Assembly: GCA_036824265.1 (NCBI GenBank)
Contig: DAITAL010000002.1
Span: 1-64,000 of the forward strand
DNA from: JAAYZB01 sp937958685
GTDB taxonomy: Bacteria > Bacillota_I > Bacilli_A > Izemoplasmatales > Hujiaoplasmataceae
Direction of reading: 5' to 3'
Length of the DNA: 64,000 nucleotides
Shown: piece by piece, positions 51,760 through 60,717 of the stretch
How the letters are laid out: every line of letters begins with the position of its first letter
How positions within the stretch are numbered: the stretch's first letter is position 1
Translations under genes and position numbers: made by a program
Notes under the pieces: model-generated
The model's input: the letters and a program-made list of their open reading frames with translations, nothing else
Databases searched by the model: none
What the model was told of the DNA's origin: nothing

Positions 51760-52176
51760 ATGTTAATGCCCAAAAGAACCAAATTCCGCCGTCCCCACCG
51801 CGTGAGCTACGAAGGCCAGGCCAAGGGCGGTAGCAAAATCGACTTCGGCGCTTACGGGCTGATGGCGCTTGAGGGCGCCTGGATCACCGCCCGCCAGATC
51901 GAAGCCACCCGGATCGCGATGACCCGTTACATGAAAAGAGCGGGTAAGGTTTGGATCAAGATCTTCCCCCATCTCGCCAAGACCAAAAAACCCCTCGAAG
52001 TCCGCATGGGCTCCGGTAAGGGCGCGCCCGAGGAATGGGTGGCGGTCGTCAAGGCCGGTCTCGTGATGTTCGAGATCGACGGCGTCAGCGAAGAAGTCGC
52101 GAAGGAAGCCCTGCGCCTCGCCGCGCACAAGCTGCCGATCCGGACCAAATTCGTCAAGAAAGAGATTGGTGATTGA
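51760..52176 (+). CDS. rplP: Ribosomal protein L16
   Basis: 138 residues from ATG 51760, two bases after rpsC, with its AAGGAGG site inside the rpsC end. MLMPKRTKFRRPHR opens it and IRMAMTRYMKR-like sequence (RIAMTRYMKRAGK) follows. It stabilises the A-site tRNA region. Confidence 0.97.
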   Translation: MLMPKRTKFRRPHRVSYEGQAKGGSKIDFGAYGLMALEGAWITARQIEATRIAMTRYMKRAGKVWIKIFPHLAKTKKPLEVRMGSGKGAPEEWVAVVKAGLVMFEIDGVSEEVAKEALRLAAHKLPIRTKFVKKEIGD

Positions 52177-52177
52177 G

Positions 52178-52372
52178 ATGACGCACGTCAAGGAAATCAG
52201 AGAAATGGAAAATGACGCCATTCTCAAGGAAATCGACAATCTGAAGAAAGAGATGTTCGACCTCAGATTCAAGCACGCGACAGGACAACTGGAAAACACC
52301 GCGCGCCTAAGCACGGTCAGAAAGACAATCGCCCGGATGAAAACGATCCTCTCCGAGCGTGAAGGCAAGTAG
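52178..52372 (+). CDS. rpmC: Ribosomal protein L29
   Basis: 64 residues from ATG 52178 (MTHVKEIREME), one base after rplP. Two long helices with EMFDLRFKHATGQLENT, the L29 signature. In-frame GTG/TTG codons slightly upstream overlap rplP and are less likely starts. Confidence 0.94.
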   Translation: MTHVKEIREMENDAILKEIDNLKKEMFDLRFKHATGQLENTARLSTVRKTIARMKTILSEREGK

Positions 52373-52381
52373 GAGGATATC

Positions 52382-52645
52382 ATGGAAAAAGAAAAAATCC
52401 GCCGGACGTTCGTCGGTGAAGTCGTCTCCGACAAGAACGACAAGACGATCACCGTCCTGGTCACAACCTACAAAAGGCATCCGTTGTACAACAAGCGCGT
52501 GATCTCCTCGAAGAAATTCACCGCCCACGACGAAAAGAACCAGGCCAAGACCGGCGACACCGTCAAGATCATCGAGTGCCGTCCCTTGTCCCGCACGAAG
52601 AAATTCCGTTTGCTCGAGATCATCGAACAAAGCGTCGTTTTGTAG
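52382..52645 (+). CDS. rpsQ: Ribosomal protein S17
   Basis: 87 residues, OB-fold. RRTFVGEVVSDKNDKTITV and GDTVKIIECRPLSRTKKFRL identify S17, a primary 16S rRNA binder. AGGAGGATATC site. Confidence 0.98.
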   Translation: MEKEKIRRTFVGEVVSDKNDKTITVLVTTYKRHPLYNKRVISSKKFTAHDEKNQAKTGDTVKIIECRPLSRTKKFRLLEIIEQSVVL

Positions 52646-52666
52646 TGGAAAAGGGAGGTTACTGAC

Positions 52667-53035
52667 ATGATCCAGCAAGAGACAAGGCTGAAGATCGCCG
52701 ATAACTCCGGCGCCCGCGAGATCCTGACAATCAGGGTCTTGGGTGGAACCAGCCACAAATACGCCAATATCGGCGACATCATCGTCGCCACCGTCAAAGC
52801 CGCCACGCCCGGCGGTCTCGTCAAGAAAGGCGAGGTCGTCAAGGCCGTCATCGTCCGCACCAGAAGAGGCATCGCCCGTCCCGACGGCAGCCACATCAAG
52901 TTCGACGACAACGCGGCCGTCATCATCAAGGACGACAAAAGTCCGCGCGGCACCCGCATCTTCGGTCCGGTCGCCCGCGAACTCAGAGAAGCCGAATTCA
53001 CGAAAATCGTGTCCCTGGCTCCGGAAGTCCTATAG
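52667..53035 (+). CDS. rplN: Ribosomal protein L14
   Basis: 122 residues, the invariant length of the family. MIQQETRLKIADNSGAREI and GTRIFGPVARELREAEFTKI are diagnostic. It forms intersubunit bridge B8. GGGAGGTTAC site. Confidence 0.98.
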   Translation: MIQQETRLKIADNSGAREILTIRVLGGTSHKYANIGDIIVATVKAATPGGLVKKGEVVKAVIVRTRRGIARPDGSHIKFDDNAAVIIKDDKSPRGTRIFGPVARELREAEFTKIVSLAPEVL

Positions 53036-53047
53036 GAGGTATGGCAG

Positions 53048-53386
53048 ATGAAACTGAAAAAAGGCGATAAGGTCCTGATCATTGCCGGCCAAGACAAAGG
53101 CAAACAGGGCACCATCAGCAAAGTCCTGACCAAAAGCGAGCGCGTCGTCCTCGACGGCGAAGGCTTGAGCAAAGTCAAGAAGCACCTAAAGCCGTCCCAG
53201 GCCAACCCCGACGGCGGCATCATGGACATTGAGAAGCCGATCCACGTCTCCAACGTGGCGCTTCTCGACCCCAAAACCAAGAAACCGACGAAGATCGGTT
53301 ACAAGACCATCACCAAGAAGATCAAGAAACAGGAAAAACAAGTCAAGGTCAGATATGCCAGAAAATCTGGCGAAGCGCTGGACTGA
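53048..53386 (+). CDS. rplX: Ribosomal protein L24
   Basis: 112 residues with KOW motif (KLKKGDKVLIIAGQDKGKQG) and NPDGGIMDIEKPIHVSNVAL. An assembly initiator of the 50S subunit. AGGAGGTATGGCAG precedes the ATG. Confidence 0.98.
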   Translation: MKLKKGDKVLIIAGQDKGKQGTISKVLTKSERVVLDGEGLSKVKKHLKPSQANPDGGIMDIEKPIHVSNVALLDPKTKKPTKIGYKTITKKIKKQEKQVKVRYARKSGEALD

Positions 53387-53398
53387 GGAGGATAGCAA

Positions 53399-53941
53399 AT
53401 GAATCGTCTGCAAGAAAAATATAAAAACGAGATCATGCCCGCCCTCCAGGCCAAGTTCGCCTACAAATCCGTCATGGAATGCCCCAAACTCAGCAAGATC
53501 ACCGTGAACATCGGCGCCGGCGACGCGATCCAGAACCCCAAGGTCCTTGATGACGCCGTCAACGAACTGATGCAGATCACCGGCCAGAAGCCGGTCGTCA
53601 CCAAGGCGAAGAAGTCGATCGCGAGCTTCAAGCTCCGCGAAGGCATGCCGATCGGCTGCAAAGTCACTTTGAGGGGCGAACGGATGTATGAATTCATCGA
53701 CAAGCTGATCACGATCGCCCTGCCGCGTGTGCGGGACTTCCGCGGCGTCAACCCCAAGGGCTTCGACGGACGCGGCAACTACACCCTCGGCGTCAAGGAA
53801 CAGCTGATCTTCCCCGAAATCAACTACGACAAAGTCAACAAAATCCGTGGAATGGACATCGTCATCGTCACCACAGCCAAGACCGATCAAGAAGGTCACG
53901 AGCTGTTGCGGCTCTTCGGGATGCCCTTCAGAAGGAACTAG
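53399..53941 (+). CDS. rplE: Ribosomal protein L5
   Basis: 180 residues. LQEKYKNEIMPALQAKFAYK, then LPRVRDFRGVNPKGFDGRGN, are the L5 signature. It binds 5S rRNA in the central protuberance. GAGGAGGATAGCAA site. Confidence 0.98.
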   Translation: MNRLQEKYKNEIMPALQAKFAYKSVMECPKLSKITVNIGAGDAIQNPKVLDDAVNELMQITGQKPVVTKAKKSIASFKLREGMPIGCKVTLRGERMYEFIDKLITIALPRVRDFRGVNPKGFDGRGNYTLGVKEQLIFPEINYDKVNKIRGMDIVIVTTAKTDQEGHELLRLFGMPFRRN

Positions 53942-53952
53942 GGAGGCGCATT

Positions 53953-54138
53953 ATGGCAAAAACATCAATGAAAATCCGGCAGCAACGCGGGTCGAAATTT
54001 CCGGTAAGAAACTATACGAGATGTGAACGTTGCGGCCGGCCGCACGCGGTCTACCGCAAGTTCAAACTTTGTCGCGTCTGTTTCCGCGAACTGGCATACA
54101 AGGGCCAGATTCCCGGCGTCAAGAAAGCAAGTTGGTAA
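53953..54138 (+). CDS. rpsN: Ribosomal protein S14, zinc-binding type Z
   Basis: 61 residues, the short Cys4 form: CERCGRPHAVYRKFKLCRVC supplies the four zinc ligands. The short zinc form is usual in Bacillota and Mollicutes; the long Cys-free form is absent here. GGGAGGCG site. Confidence 0.97.
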   Translation: MAKTSMKIRQQRGSKFPVRNYTRCERCGRPHAVYRKFKLCRVCFRELAYKGQIPGVKKASW

Positions 54139-54191
54139 TGGGCTATGACGAAACTATATTTCCCTGAATCGAGGAAGGAGGCATTATCGCT

Positions 54192-54590
54192 ATGGTCATG
54201 ACAGATCCGATTGCGGACATGCTCACGAGAATCCGCAACGCCAATCAGATGAAACACAAGACCGTTGAGGTTCCGGCTTCCAAACTGAAAGCCGAGATCC
54301 TGACCTTACTGAAACAAGAAGGCTACATCACCGATTATCAATTGGTGAACGATGGTGTCCAAGGCAAACTCAAGGTCACCCTGAAATATCTCCCCAACGA
54401 CGAAAGAGCGGTCAGGGGCCTCAAGAAGATTTCTAAACCCGGACTGCGCGTCTACGCCAAAACCGATGAACTCCCCAGAGTCCTGAACGGCCTCGGAATC
54501 GCGATCGTGTCGACTTCCCAGGGCATCATGACGGATCGGGAAGCCCGCGGCAAGCAAATCGGCGGCGAAGTCCTGGCTTACGTTTGGTAA
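54192..54590 (+). CDS. rpsH: Ribosomal protein S8
   Basis: 132 residues from ATG 54192, ten bases after GGAAGGAGG. TDPIADMLTRIRNANQM opens it and GIAIVSTSQGIMTDREAR closes it. In enterobacteria S8 is the feedback repressor of the spc operon. Confidence 0.98.
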   Translation: MVMTDPIADMLTRIRNANQMKHKTVEVPASKLKAEILTLLKQEGYITDYQLVNDGVQGKLKVTLKYLPNDERAVRGLKKISKPGLRVYAKTDELPRVLNGLGIAIVSTSQGIMTDREARGKQIGGEVLAYVW

Positions 54591-54629
54591 GTCGTGGATG
54601 AATCATGAAGGAAGAGGTGCAAGAAAACT

Positions 54630-55175
54630 ATGAGTCGAGTTGGTAGGCTGTCGATCACCATCCCCACCGGCGTCAGCGTCACTGTCGGAAGCGACAATCA
54701 CGTCGTCGTCAAAGGACCCAAAGGCTCGCTGGAATTCACGTTCCACAGCGACATGAAGATCGATACCGCTAATAATCACATTTCTGTAACCCGGCCATCC
54801 GATCAGCTCCGCTATCGCGCCCTGCACGGCACGACGCGGGCCTTGCTGAACAACATGGTCAAAGGTGTGACTGAAGGCTATGTCAAGATCCTTGACATCA
54901 AGGGCGTCGGCTATCGCGCCAGCCTCAAAGACAGCAATACATTGATCGTCAGCGTCGGGTATTCCAATCCCGTCGAAGTGGCGATTCCCCAAGGCATCAG
55001 CGTCGAACTGCCGACGAACACCGAGATCCAGATCAGAGGCATCGATAAACAGGCAGTCGGCGAGTTCGCCGCCAACATCCGCAAGATCCGCGCTCCCGAG
55101 CCGTATCAGGGCAAGGGTATCCGTTATCGTGGCGAGGTTGTACGTCGCAAAGAAGGGAAAACTGCCAAGAAGTAG
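54630..55175 (+). CDS. rplF: Ribosomal protein L6
   Basis: 181 residues. Two similar alpha/beta domains. LLNNMVKGVTEGYVKILDIKG, shortened here to its core, and PEPYQGKGIRYRGEVVRRKE at the C-terminus are diagnostic. Near the factor-binding site of the 50S. Confidence 0.97.
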   Translation: MSRVGRLSITIPTGVSVTVGSDNHVVVKGPKGSLEFTFHSDMKIDTANNHISVTRPSDQLRYRALHGTTRALLNNMVKGVTEGYVKILDIKGVGYRASLKDSNTLIVSVGYSNPVEVAIPQGISVELPTNTEIQIRGIDKQAVGEFAANIRKIRAPEPYQGKGIRYRGEVVRRKEGKTAKK

Positions 55176-55193
55176 GGCATGAGGTGAAGAGAT

Positions 55194-55550
55194 ATGTTCA
55201 AACCAGTCAATAAGGAAGTGCAGCGCGCCAAAAGACACCGGCGCATCCGCTTCCATCTCAAGGGTACTCCTTCCCGGCCCAGGCTCAACGTTTTCCGTTC
55301 CAACAAGGCGATCTACTGCCAGATCATCGATGATCTCGCCGGCACCACCCTGGTGGCCGCATCGTCCCTGGAACTCAAGGAAACTTCCGGCGGCAACATC
55401 GAAGGCGCCCGGAAAGTCGGCGAACTGATCGCCAAGAAAGCCCTGGAAAAGGGAATCAAACAAGTCGTATTCGACCGTGGCGGCTATCTCTACCACGGCC
55501 GGGTCAAGGCATTGGCCGAAGCTGCTCGCGAAGCCGGCCTGGAATTCTAA
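55194..55550 (+). CDS. rplR: Ribosomal protein L18
   Basis: 118 residues. GTPSRPRLNVFRSNKAIYCQ and VVFDRGGYLYHGRVKALAEA identify L18, a 5S rRNA binder. Stop lies 16 bases before rpsE. Confidence 0.98.
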   Translation: MFKPVNKEVQRAKRHRRIRFHLKGTPSRPRLNVFRSNKAIYCQIIDDLAGTTLVAASSLELKETSGGNIEGARKVGELIAKKALEKGIKQVVFDRGGYLYHGRVKALAEAAREAGLEF

Positions 55551-55566
55551 CGAAGGAGGTTATCCG

Positions 55567-56124
55567 ATGCCAGAGAACAAAGAAAGAGACGGCAGAGAAA
55601 GACGTCCGTCCCGCAAGCCACGCGATGGCGCGAAGAAAAAAGAAGAAAAACTCTACGATGAGCGTGTCGTGAACATCGGTCGTGTAACCAAGGTCGTTAA
55701 GGGCGGACGCCGCTTCAGCTTCTCGGCTCTCGTCGTCATCGGCGACCGCAAGGGCAAAGTCGGTTTTGGAACCGGCAAGGCCAGCGAAGTCCCCGACGCG
55801 ATCAAGAAGGCGATCGAAGACGCCAAGAAAAATTTGGTGACGATCCCCATCAATGGTTCAACGATCTATCATACCATCACCGGAAAATACGGTGCGGCGC
55901 AAGTGCTTCTGCGTCCCGCCGTCGCCGGTACCGGCATCATCGCCGGCGGCCCCGTGCGCGCCGTTTTGGAACTCGCCGGCGTCGAGGACGTTCTGAGCAA
56001 ATCGCTCGGATCGAACTCGCCGATCAACATCGTCCGCGCCACCATGGCCGGACTCCTCTCCATGAAGAGCATCGACGAAGTCGCCGAAATGCGCGGTCTT
56101 ACGCGCCAGGAGGTGCTCAAGTAA
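55567..56124 (+). CDS. rpsE: Ribosomal protein S5
   Basis: 185 residues from ATG 55567 after GAAGGAGG. An unusually long charged N-terminus (about 35 residues, RERRPSRKPRDGAKKKEEK) precedes the double-stranded-RNA-binding fold with VVKGGRRFSFSALVVIGDRK. It guards decoding accuracy. The last base of its stop is the first base of rpmD. Confidence 0.97.
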   Translation: MPENKERDGRERRPSRKPRDGAKKKEEKLYDERVVNIGRVTKVVKGGRRFSFSALVVIGDRKGKVGFGTGKASEVPDAIKKAIEDAKKNLVTIPINGSTIYHTITGKYGAAQVLLRPAVAGTGIIAGGPVRAVLELAGVEDVLSKSLGSNSPINIVRATMAGLLSMKSIDEVAEMRGLTRQEVLK

Positions 56125-56303
56125 TGGCCCAGATCAAAATCACCCTCGTCAAGGGTCTCTCCGCCAGAAAGCCGAACCAGGTCGCAACTGTCAAGGCGCT
56201 CGGGCTATCCAAACGCAATTCATCTGTCGTCAAGGATGACAACGAAGCGATCAGGGGCATGATCAACACGATCGCGCACATGGTCAAGATCGAAGAAGTC
56301 TAA
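56124..56303 (+). CDS. rpmD: Ribosomal protein L30
   Basis: 59 residues: MAQIKITLVKGLSARKPNQV, ALGLSKRNSSVV and a C-terminal MINTIAHMVKIEEV. The family length is about 60. ATG overlaps the rpsE stop (TAATG), with AGGAGGTG inside rpsE. Easily missed because of its size. Confidence 0.96.
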   Translation: MAQIKITLVKGLSARKPNQVATVKALGLSKRNSSVVKDDNEAIRGMINTIAHMVKIEEV

Positions 56304-56315
56304 GAGGAGGTCGCG

Positions 56316-56756
56316 ATGAAACTACATGAACTTAAACCGGTAGAGGGTGCCACCCACTACAAGAAACGCGTCGGCCGCGGCACCAGCAGCGGCACCGGCA
56401 AAACCGCAGGCCGCGGCCAAAAAGGCCAGAACTCCCGTTCCGGCGGCGGCGTGCGCCTGGGCTTCGAAGGCGGCCAGACCCCGCTTTTCAAAAGACTTCC
56501 CAAACGCGGTTTCACCAATTTCTTCCGCAAAGAATTCGCCATCGTCAACATCGAGGAACTCAACCGCTACAAAAAAGGCACCGTCGTCACCCCCGAGCTA
56601 CTGCTTGAGGACAAGGTGATCCGCGAGCTCAAGGGCGGTCTCAAAATCCTCGGCAACGGCAAACTCGAAACTAGCCTCACCGTGAAGGCACATAAATTCT
56701 CGGCTTCCGCGCAGGAAGCGATAACGGCTGCTGGTGGCAAAGTAGAGGTGCTATAG
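56316..56756 (+). CDS. rplO: Ribosomal protein L15
   Basis: 146 residues. MKLHELKPVEGATHYKKRVG, then a Gly-rich basic arm (GRGQKGQNSRSGGGVRLGFE). Late 50S assembly protein. AGAGGAGG site; one base before secY. Confidence 0.98.
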   Translation: MKLHELKPVEGATHYKKRVGRGTSSGTGKTAGRGQKGQNSRSGGGVRLGFEGGQTPLFKRLPKRGFTNFFRKEFAIVNIEELNRYKKGTVVTPELLLEDKVIRELKGGLKILGNGKLETSLTVKAHKFSASAQEAITAAGGKVEVL

Positions 56757-56757
56757 C

Positions 56758-58125
56758 ATGGAAACGCTAAAAAAGATTCTGAAGAACAAAGACATCCTGA
56801 AACGTATCGGGATCACGTTATTCGCCTTTTTCGTTTTCAAGCTGCTCACCTACGTCACCATGCCGCTGATCGACGCCTCGGCGCTGACCAGCCTGTTTGA
56901 GAACAGCGGCTTTCTGGGGATCGTCAACTCCATCTCCGGCGACGCCCTGCGCAACTACTCGATCATCGCCCTCGGCATCAGTCCCTACATCACCGCGTCC
57001 ATCATCGTGCAACTTCTGCAGATGGACATCATCCCGGTCTTAAAGGAATGGAGCGAGGAAGGCGAGGTCGGCAAGCAAAAGATCGCCCGTCTCACGCGCT
57101 ATCTCGCCATCGCCTTGGCTTTCGTCCAGGCGATCGCGATGACCTTCGCGTTCCACAGCTCGCAGACGTCATTGTTCAAGTTCGGCGTCCAAAGCTGGGC
57201 GACCCAGGACGGACGGAACCTGTGGTTCCTCGTCTACTTCTACATCGCCGTCGTCATGACCGCGGGCACCGCGTTCATGATCTGGCTCGCTGATCAGATC
57301 ACGATGAAGGGCATCGGCAACGGTTCCTCGATGCTGATCGTCGGCGGTATCATCATCTCCTTCCCCGGCACGATCGCCTCGCTGGTCCAATACTACATCA
57401 GCGACCCGAACGCCGCCCTCCCCTCGGTTTATGACGGTCAGGGAACCTTTGCCGGCTATGTCCTCTTCGGCGTCAGCCTCCTGATGTTCATCATCGTCCT
57501 CATCGGCGTCACGTTCATGCAGGAAGCCACCCGCAAGGTCCCGATCCAATACGCCAACCGGCCCGCCGGCAGCAAGTTCACCGGCCGTTCGGAATCGAAC
57601 ATCCCGATCAAGTTGAACACCGCCAACGTCATCCCCGTCATCTTTGCCTCGATTCTCATGTCACTGCCGATGACGGTCTTCAATTACATCAACTGGGGGA
57701 CCGGTGCCGGCGCTGCCAGCGCTCAGAACTGGCTCGGGCAAATCTTCTCCTATGACCAGCCGATCGGCTTCGTCATCTACATCATCCTGATCTTCGTCTT
57801 CACGTTCTTCTATTCGTTCATCCTGATCAAACCGGAACAGATGGCGGAGAATCTGCAAAAACAAAACGCCTACATCCCCGGCGTCCGCCCGGGATCGGAA
57901 ACGGAAGCCTACATCACGAAGACCCTCTTCCGGGTCACGATCATCGGCGCGATCTATCTCGTCTTTGTCGCCAGCCTGCCGATCATCACCTCGATGATCC
58001 TCGGCCATTCCTACGCCCAAATCGGCGGAACCTCCCTCCTCATTATCGTTGGTGTTGCTCTCGAGACTGCCAAACAAATCGAAACGGACACCCAAGAGAA
58101 GACTTACGCGGGTTTCATGCGCTGA
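56758..58125 (+). CDS. secY: Protein translocase subunit SecY
   Basis: 455 residues with ten membrane helices. ALGISPYITASIIVQLLQMD near helix 2, IQYANRPAGSK-like cytoplasmic loop (KVPIQYANRPAG) and FYSFILIKPEQMAENLQKQN are diagnostic. It forms the protein-conducting channel with SecE and SecG. The C-terminal tail is short. The start follows GAGGTG in rplO. Confidence 0.98.
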   Translation: METLKKILKNKDILKRIGITLFAFFVFKLLTYVTMPLIDASALTSLFENSGFLGIVNSISGDALRNYSIIALGISPYITASIIVQLLQMDIIPVLKEWSEEGEVGKQKIARLTRYLAIALAFVQAIAMTFAFHSSQTSLFKFGVQSWATQDGRNLWFLVYFYIAVVMTAGTAFMIWLADQITMKGIGNGSSMLIVGGIIISFPGTIASLVQYYISDPNAALPSVYDGQGTFAGYVLFGVSLLMFIIVLIGVTFMQEATRKVPIQYANRPAGSKFTGRSESNIPIKLNTANVIPVIFASILMSLPMTVFNYINWGTGAGAASAQNWLGQIFSYDQPIGFVIYIILIFVFTFFYSFILIKPEQMAENLQKQNAYIPGVRPGSETEAYITKTLFRVTIIGAIYLVFVASLPIITSMILGHSYAQIGGTSLLIIVGVALETAKQIETDTQEKTYAGFMR

Positions 58126-58136
58126 TTTAGGCCATC

Positions 58137-58787
58137 ATGTTGAACCTTTTGATACTTGGCAAACCCGGAGCCGGCAAAGGCACCCAGGCCGCGAAACTCC
58201 TGAAGCACTACAAACTGGCCCATATCTCCACCGGCGACATCTACCGCGAACAGATCGCGAAGCGGACGTCGATTGGGATTCTGGCCAACGAATACGTGTC
58301 GAAGGGCTTCCTGGTTCCGGATGATATCACCAACGATATCGTGGAGAAAGTGTTGCATGAGAAGGACTACCCGAACGGTTTCATGCTGGACGGCTACCCG
58401 CGCACCTGCGAACAGGCGGTGGCGCTCGATCAGATCCTGGCCTCCCTGAACATCAGGCTTTCGGCCGTCATCAGCATCGACGTGAGCGACGAACTGCTCC
58501 TCAGGCGCATGGCGGGACGAAGGGTCTGCTCTGATTGCCAGGAAACCTACCACATCGATTTCCATCCGTCCGCCGTCCCCGGCGTCTGCGACGTCTGCGG
58601 CGGCAAACTGATCCAACGCGAGGACGACCTCGAATCGTCCGTCCTCAACCGGCTCAACATCTACAACGAAAAGACAAGACCCCTGCTCGAATACTACGAG
58701 AACAAAGGCCTGCTCAAGGTCTTCGACGGCGAACTGCCGGCCCAGACTTTGTTCAAACAGATCATCGCGCACCTGGAGGGGAAATGA
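58137..58787 (+). CDS. adk: Adenylate kinase (zinc-lid type)
   Basis: 216 residues. P-loop ILGKPGAGKGTQA, FMLDGYPRTCEQA, and a LID carrying four cysteines (CSDC and CDVC), the zinc form common in Gram-positives. It converts AMP and ATP to two ADP. The P-loop reads KPGAGKG where GPPGAGKG is usual. It ends by overlapping map by four bases (ATGA). Confidence 0.97.
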   Translation: MLNLLILGKPGAGKGTQAAKLLKHYKLAHISTGDIYREQIAKRTSIGILANEYVSKGFLVPDDITNDIVEKVLHEKDYPNGFMLDGYPRTCEQAVALDQILASLNIRLSAVISIDVSDELLLRRMAGRRVCSDCQETYHIDFHPSAVPGVCDVCGGKLIQREDDLESSVLNRLNIYNEKTRPLLEYYENKGLLKVFDGELPAQTLFKQIIAHLEGK

Positions 58788-59551
58788 TGGTCACCGTCAA
58801 ATCCCCCCGGGAGATCGCGCTCATGCGGGAAGCCGGCCGGATCGTCGCGCTCGCCCACAAGGCCGCCAGCGCCATGATCCGTCCCGGAGTCACCACCAAA
58901 ACCCTCGATGACATCATCGAGAAGACGATCCGCGATCACGACGCGATCCCCTCGTTCAAGAATTACAACGGGTTCCCGAGCGCCTCGTGCATCTCGCTCA
59001 ACGAGGTCGTCGTCCACGGCATCCCCCATGCGGATATCTTCCTGAAGGATGGCGACATCGTCTCGATCGACATCGGGGCGATGTATCACGGCTATCACGG
59101 CGATTCCGCCTGGAGTTACGCCTGCGGCACGCTGACTCCGGCAGCCAAGCGGTTGCTTGAGGGCACCGAAGCGTGCCTTCACGTCGGGTTGGCCGAGGCC
59201 AAATCCGGCAACCGGCTCTCGGACATCTCTCACGCCATCCAGGCGCATGCGGAGTCCCTGGGCTTCAGCGTCGTCCGCGAATTCGTCGGCCACGGCATCG
59301 GCAAGCAACTCCATGAAGATCCGCCGATCCCCAATTTCGGCCCCCCCGGACGCGGCGTCACCCTCAAGCCGGGGATGACCCTCGCGATCGAGCCGATGAT
59401 CAACCTCGGCCGCAAGGAAGTGCGCGTCCTTCAGGACGGCTGGACGACCGTCACCGTCGACGGCTCCCCGAGCGCCCACTTCGAACACACGATCCTCATC
59501 ACCCATACCGGCTACGAGATCCTTACCGCAAGAGAGACACCGAAGGAGTGA
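58784..59551 (+). CDS. map: Methionine aminopeptidase, type I
   Basis: 255 residues; two successive ATG codons (58784 and 58787) follow GGAGGGG. Metal ligands are visible: the Asp of VSIDIGAMYHGYHGDSAW (two Asp), His in FVGHGIGKQLHEDP, Glu in LAIEPMINLG and Glu in FEHTILIT. It removes N-terminal Met. The overlap with adk indicates coupled translation. Confidence 0.97.
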   Translation: MMVTVKSPREIALMREAGRIVALAHKAASAMIRPGVTTKTLDDIIEKTIRDHDAIPSFKNYNGFPSASCISLNEVVVHGIPHADIFLKDGDIVSIDIGAMYHGYHGDSAWSYACGTLTPAAKRLLEGTEACLHVGLAEAKSGNRLSDISHAIQAHAESLGFSVVREFVGHGIGKQLHEDPPIPNFGPPGRGVTLKPGMTLAIEPMINLGRKEVRVLQDGWTTVTVDGSPSAHFEHTILITHTGYEILTARETPKE

Positions 59552-59555
59552 TTCC

Positions 59556-59780
59556 ATGGCAAAAAAAGACGATGTAATCGAAATGATGGGCACTGTCGTC
59601 GAAGTGCTGCCAAACGCCCAATTCATCATCGAGCTGGAAATCGGGCACCGCATCATCGGTCACGTTTCTGGTAAAATCCGTATGCACTACATACGCATTT
59701 TACCAGGCGATAAAGTCAAGGTCGAACTGTCGACCTACGATCTAACACGTGGTCGCATCACGTATCGCATGCATCATTAA
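59556..59780 (+). CDS. infA: Translation initiation factor IF-1
   Basis: 74 residues, OB-fold: KKDDVIEMMGTVVEVLPNAQ, then GHVSGKIRMHYIRILPGDKV. It binds the 30S A site during initiation. Located four bases after map, as in Bacillus. Confidence 0.98.
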   Translation: MAKKDDVIEMMGTVVEVLPNAQFIIELEIGHRIIGHVSGKIRMHYIRILPGDKVKVELSTYDLTRGRITYRMHH

Positions 59781-59804
59781 CAAACGCAACCAGGAGGCAA
59801 TGGT

Positions 59805-59921
59805 ATGAAAATCAGACCATCTGTAAAGAAAATCTGCGACAAATGCAAAATCATCAAACGCAATGGCCATGTCATGGTCATTTGTGAAAATCCCAAACAT
59901 AAACAAAGACAGGGAAACTAG
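59805..59921 (+). CDS. rpmJ: Ribosomal protein L36
   Basis: 38 residues: MKIRPSVKKICDKCKIIKRN, then GHVMVICENPKHKQRQG. Zinc ligands C11, C14, C27 and H32 are all present (Cys3His form). CCAGGAGG site upstream. Confidence 0.97.
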   Translation: MKIRPSVKKICDKCKIIKRNGHVMVICENPKHKQRQGN

Positions 59922-59930
59922 GAGGTAAAG

Positions 59931-60296
59931 ATGGCACGTATAGCAGGAGTTGACATTCCCCGCGACAAACGGGTTGTCGTTTCTTTGACTTACATTTACG
60001 GCATCGGCAGAAGCGTCTCGGAAAAAATCCTCGCGGATGCCCGCATCTCGGAAGACAAACGCGTCAAGGACCTGACCGACGAAGAAATCGTCAGGATCCG
60101 CCAGGAAGTCCAGAAATACAAGGTTGAAGGCGATCTGCGCCGGGAAGTGGCCTTAAACATCAAACGCTTGATGGAGATCGGCTGCTACCGCGGTATCCGC
60201 CATCGCAAAGGTTTGCCCGTCCGCGGCCAGAACACGCGGAACAATTCGAGAACGCGCAAAGGGCCGAGAAAAACCGTTGCGAACAAGAAGAAGTAA
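59931..60296 (+). CDS. rpsM: Ribosomal protein S13
   Basis: 121 residues. MARIAGVDIPRDKRVVVSLT, and the C-terminal GLPVRGQNTRNNSRTRKGPR are diagnostic. Contacts tRNA and the 50S subunit. AGGAGG site overlaps the rpmJ stop. Confidence 0.98.
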   Translation: MARIAGVDIPRDKRVVVSLTYIYGIGRSVSEKILADARISEDKRVKDLTDEEIVRIRQEVQKYKVEGDLRREVALNIKRLMEIGCYRGIRHRKGLPVRGQNTRNNSRTRKGPRKTVANKKK

Positions 60297-60314
60297 AGGA
60301 GGATATGGAGTATC

Positions 60315-60701
60315 ATGGCACGAACAGTAACCAAAAAACGTCGCGTGAAGAAAAATATACCCTCCGGAGTTGCCCACATTCACTCGACCTTCAACAATAC
60401 GATCATCACGATCACCGATCCCGCCGGCAACGCCATCGCCTGGAGCTCATCCGGAGCGATCGGCTACAAAGGCTCGCGTAAATCGACTCCCTTCGCCGCC
60501 GGCTTGGCCAGCGAAGCCGCTGCCAAGGCAGCGATGGACAACGGCGTCCAACGCGTCGAGGTTTCCGTCAAGGGTCCCGGACCCGGCCGCGAAGCGGCGA
60601 TCAGAAGCCTGCAGGTCGCAGGGCTGGAGATCACAGCCATCAGAGACGTCACGCCGGTCCCGCACAACGGCTGCCGCCCGCCCAAACGCCCGCGCGGATG
60701 A
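60315..60701 (+). CDS. rpsK: Ribosomal protein S11
   Basis: 128 residues. SGVAHIHSTFNNTIITITD and ITAIRDVTPVPHNGCRPPKR are diagnostic. Forms the 30S platform near the Shine-Dalgarno helix. AAGGAGG site. Confidence 0.98.
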   Translation: MARTVTKKRRVKKNIPSGVAHIHSTFNNTIITITDPAGNAIAWSSSGAIGYKGSRKSTPFAAGLASEAAAKAAMDNGVQRVEVSVKGPGPGREAAIRSLQVAGLEITAIRDVTPVPHNGCRPPKRPRG

Positions 60702-60717
60702 TTAGGAGGTAATGACT